Assembly: GCF_026213295.1 (NCBI RefSeq) | Contig: NC_079431.1 | Span: 14,066,804-14,130,803, forward strand | Direction of reading: 5' to 3' | DNA length: 64,000 nucleotides | Source of the DNA: Gadus chalcogrammus | Lineage: Eukaryota; Chordata; Actinopteri; Gadiformes; Gadidae | Part shown: positions 62,603-64,000 of the stretch, in pieces | How positions within the stretch are numbered: position 1 is the first letter of the stretch | How the letters are laid out: each line of letters begins with the position of its first letter | Made by a program: the position numbers and the translations under genes | The notes under the pieces: model-generated | Told to the model about the DNA's origin: nothing | Databases searched by the model: none | What the model saw: only the letters and a program-made list of their open reading frames with translations

Positions 62603-62941
62603 GGAGAGATGCAGCTCAAGGCTGCATGGACACATCTGCTAGGGCTCCCATGTCAAGTGAAAAAGGAGGAGATTATGGATATCAAGCCTGAGGTGTGTGT
62701 CTGGTGTGTGTTTCCAGGAGAGAGAAAGAAAAGTTCAAAAATAGAGAAAGATTGGGAGAGAGAGACAGAGAAATTCAGAGATAGAGAGATAAGGGGACAG
62801 AGAGGGGTATACTCAGCAGAGAGACCAAAAGATGGACAGACGGAGAGAGAGACAGATCCAACAGTGGAGAACAGAGGGAGATGGCTTGCAACGGCCTGGT
62901 TGGTTAGTGTACAGCTGCTGGATGTAGGAGTTTCACCACAC

Positions 62942-62985
<44 letters not shown>

Positions 62986-63110
62986 ATGCATACACGCACA
63001 CACACACACACACACACACAAATAAACACACACACACACCACGCTCCATTTGTTGATAGATTTGCATACACGTTATACAGAGCGCTTGATGTTCATCTCT
63101 GTGTTTCTCA

Positions 63111-63170
63111 CAGATTCCGATACAGAGTGGAAAAGTACATCTTTCATAAGTTTGGCAAACTCAAACCAAC
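63111..63170 (+). other. Possible plus-strand exon of an unknown gene
   Basis: TTTCTCACAG precedes a 60-bp stretch open in one frame (RYRVEKYIFHKFGKLKPTW) and followed by GTACGC. The composition looks coding and both borders fit splice consensus, but I recognise no protein and find no in-phase partner. The minus strand is also open here. Treat as a weak candidate. Confidence 0.2.
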
Positions 63171-63188
63171 CTGGGTACGCACACACAA

Positions 63189-63194
<6 letters not shown>

Positions 63195-63264
<70 letters not shown>
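63195..63264. repeat. (CA)n microsatellite
   Basis: About 33 CA units, starting about 25 bp after the possible exon above. Confidence 0.95.
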
Positions 63265-63266
<2 letters not shown>

Positions 63267-64000
63267 CCCCAGTGTGCGAGGAAGGGGTCAGAGAGGGAGA
63301 CATGCAGTGGCGAATTAGGTTCCTCTCTGCTCAGACACCACGAGGGTTTAATGGCTTCCACCACTGGGAAATGAAGAATAGAGGGGGAGAGGAGGGCGTC
63401 TTCCGTTCCGCTCCTCCTCCTCCTCTTCCCCTGTCTCCTCCAAAGAAACCACGTACACCAGGGAATCTGAAATGCTGTAACCATGGCGGCCAATCTCAAA
63501 CGTTCATTTTTGTATTTTTCGCACAACTTTTATTGATGGTCTGATATGGAGGAGGAGCCGAATGGTGAAGACACCACTTCCTGCACGGAAGCCCCTCCCC
63601 CGTCCCTCGCCCTCCTCGTGGAGTCAGCGCTTCTCCCCGAGACTGACAGGCTCACTCATAGTCATGGTCTAGCCCCCCCCCCCCTCTCACAGACATACAC
63701 ACACACAAACACACACACCACACACAGACACACAAACACACAGGTGTGTGGGGGGGGGGGGGGACACTGGGGGCAGCCCCTGTGGCCAAGTGGCCATGTG
63801 ACAAACACACACACCGTGCAGCACAGCGCCAGCAGCAGCAGACACACACGGCATTTATGAGCATAAGCACAGCCGTGCCCCCCCCCCCCCCCCCGCCCCA
63901 TCCTCCCCGATCCCAGCACCCCCCCTCCCTGAGGGAATACAGTGTGGAAGCTTCAATCACCACGCTGGGACACTGTGTCCCATTCTACCACCCCCCCTCC

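Overview
The window is vertebrate nuclear DNA, almost certainly from a teleost fish. Genes are split into many exons with consensus GT-AG borders, and the recognisable proteins are vertebrate-specific. The DNA is loaded with dinucleotide arrays; (CA/GT)n and (GA/CT)n tracts of 60-160 bp recur every few kb. That density resembles gadiform (cod-like) genomes, but the species is an inference.

Four protein-coding genes were found, all on the minus strand. From left to right they are: the 5' end of impg2 (exons between 1 and 3409), complete senp7 (CDS 6514-22392, 25 coding exons, 1172 codons plus stop by my splice model), complete atp6ap2 (CDS 23699-28817, 9 exons, 354 codons plus stop), and nearly complete bcor (30993-52795, 11 exons, 1813 codons plus stop). 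The first coding exons of bcor were not found and probably lie beyond position 64000. For all three long models the exon phases chain and the summed length is divisible by three, which supports the exon borders. Almost none of these exons start with Met, so they are easily missed in an ORF scan; several are exons of only 34-90 bp.

Layout: 1-3409 impg2 5' part; 3410-6513 intergenic, with a fold-back mobile element carrying a telomere-like minisatellite; 6514-22800 senp7 and its TATA promoter; 22870-28900 atp6ap2, with two non-autonomous hAT-type elements in its introns; 28900-30150 a short intergenic gap; 30150-52795 bcor 3' UTR and coding exons, with introns dominated by microsatellites; 52796-64000 a GC-rich region without a firm gene, taken as the 5' introns and UTR of bcor.

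Roles: IMPG2 is a retinal interphotoreceptor-matrix proteoglycan. SENP7 is a SUMO-2/3 chain-editing protease acting in chromatin. ATP6AP2 is the (pro)renin receptor and V-ATPase accessory subunit. BCOR is the BCL6 corepressor and scaffold of the PRC1.1 Polycomb complex. They do not form a pathway. The interest of the arrangement is that two gene pairs which are neighbours on different human chromosomes (IMPG2-SENP7 and ATP6AP2-BCOR) sit end to end here.
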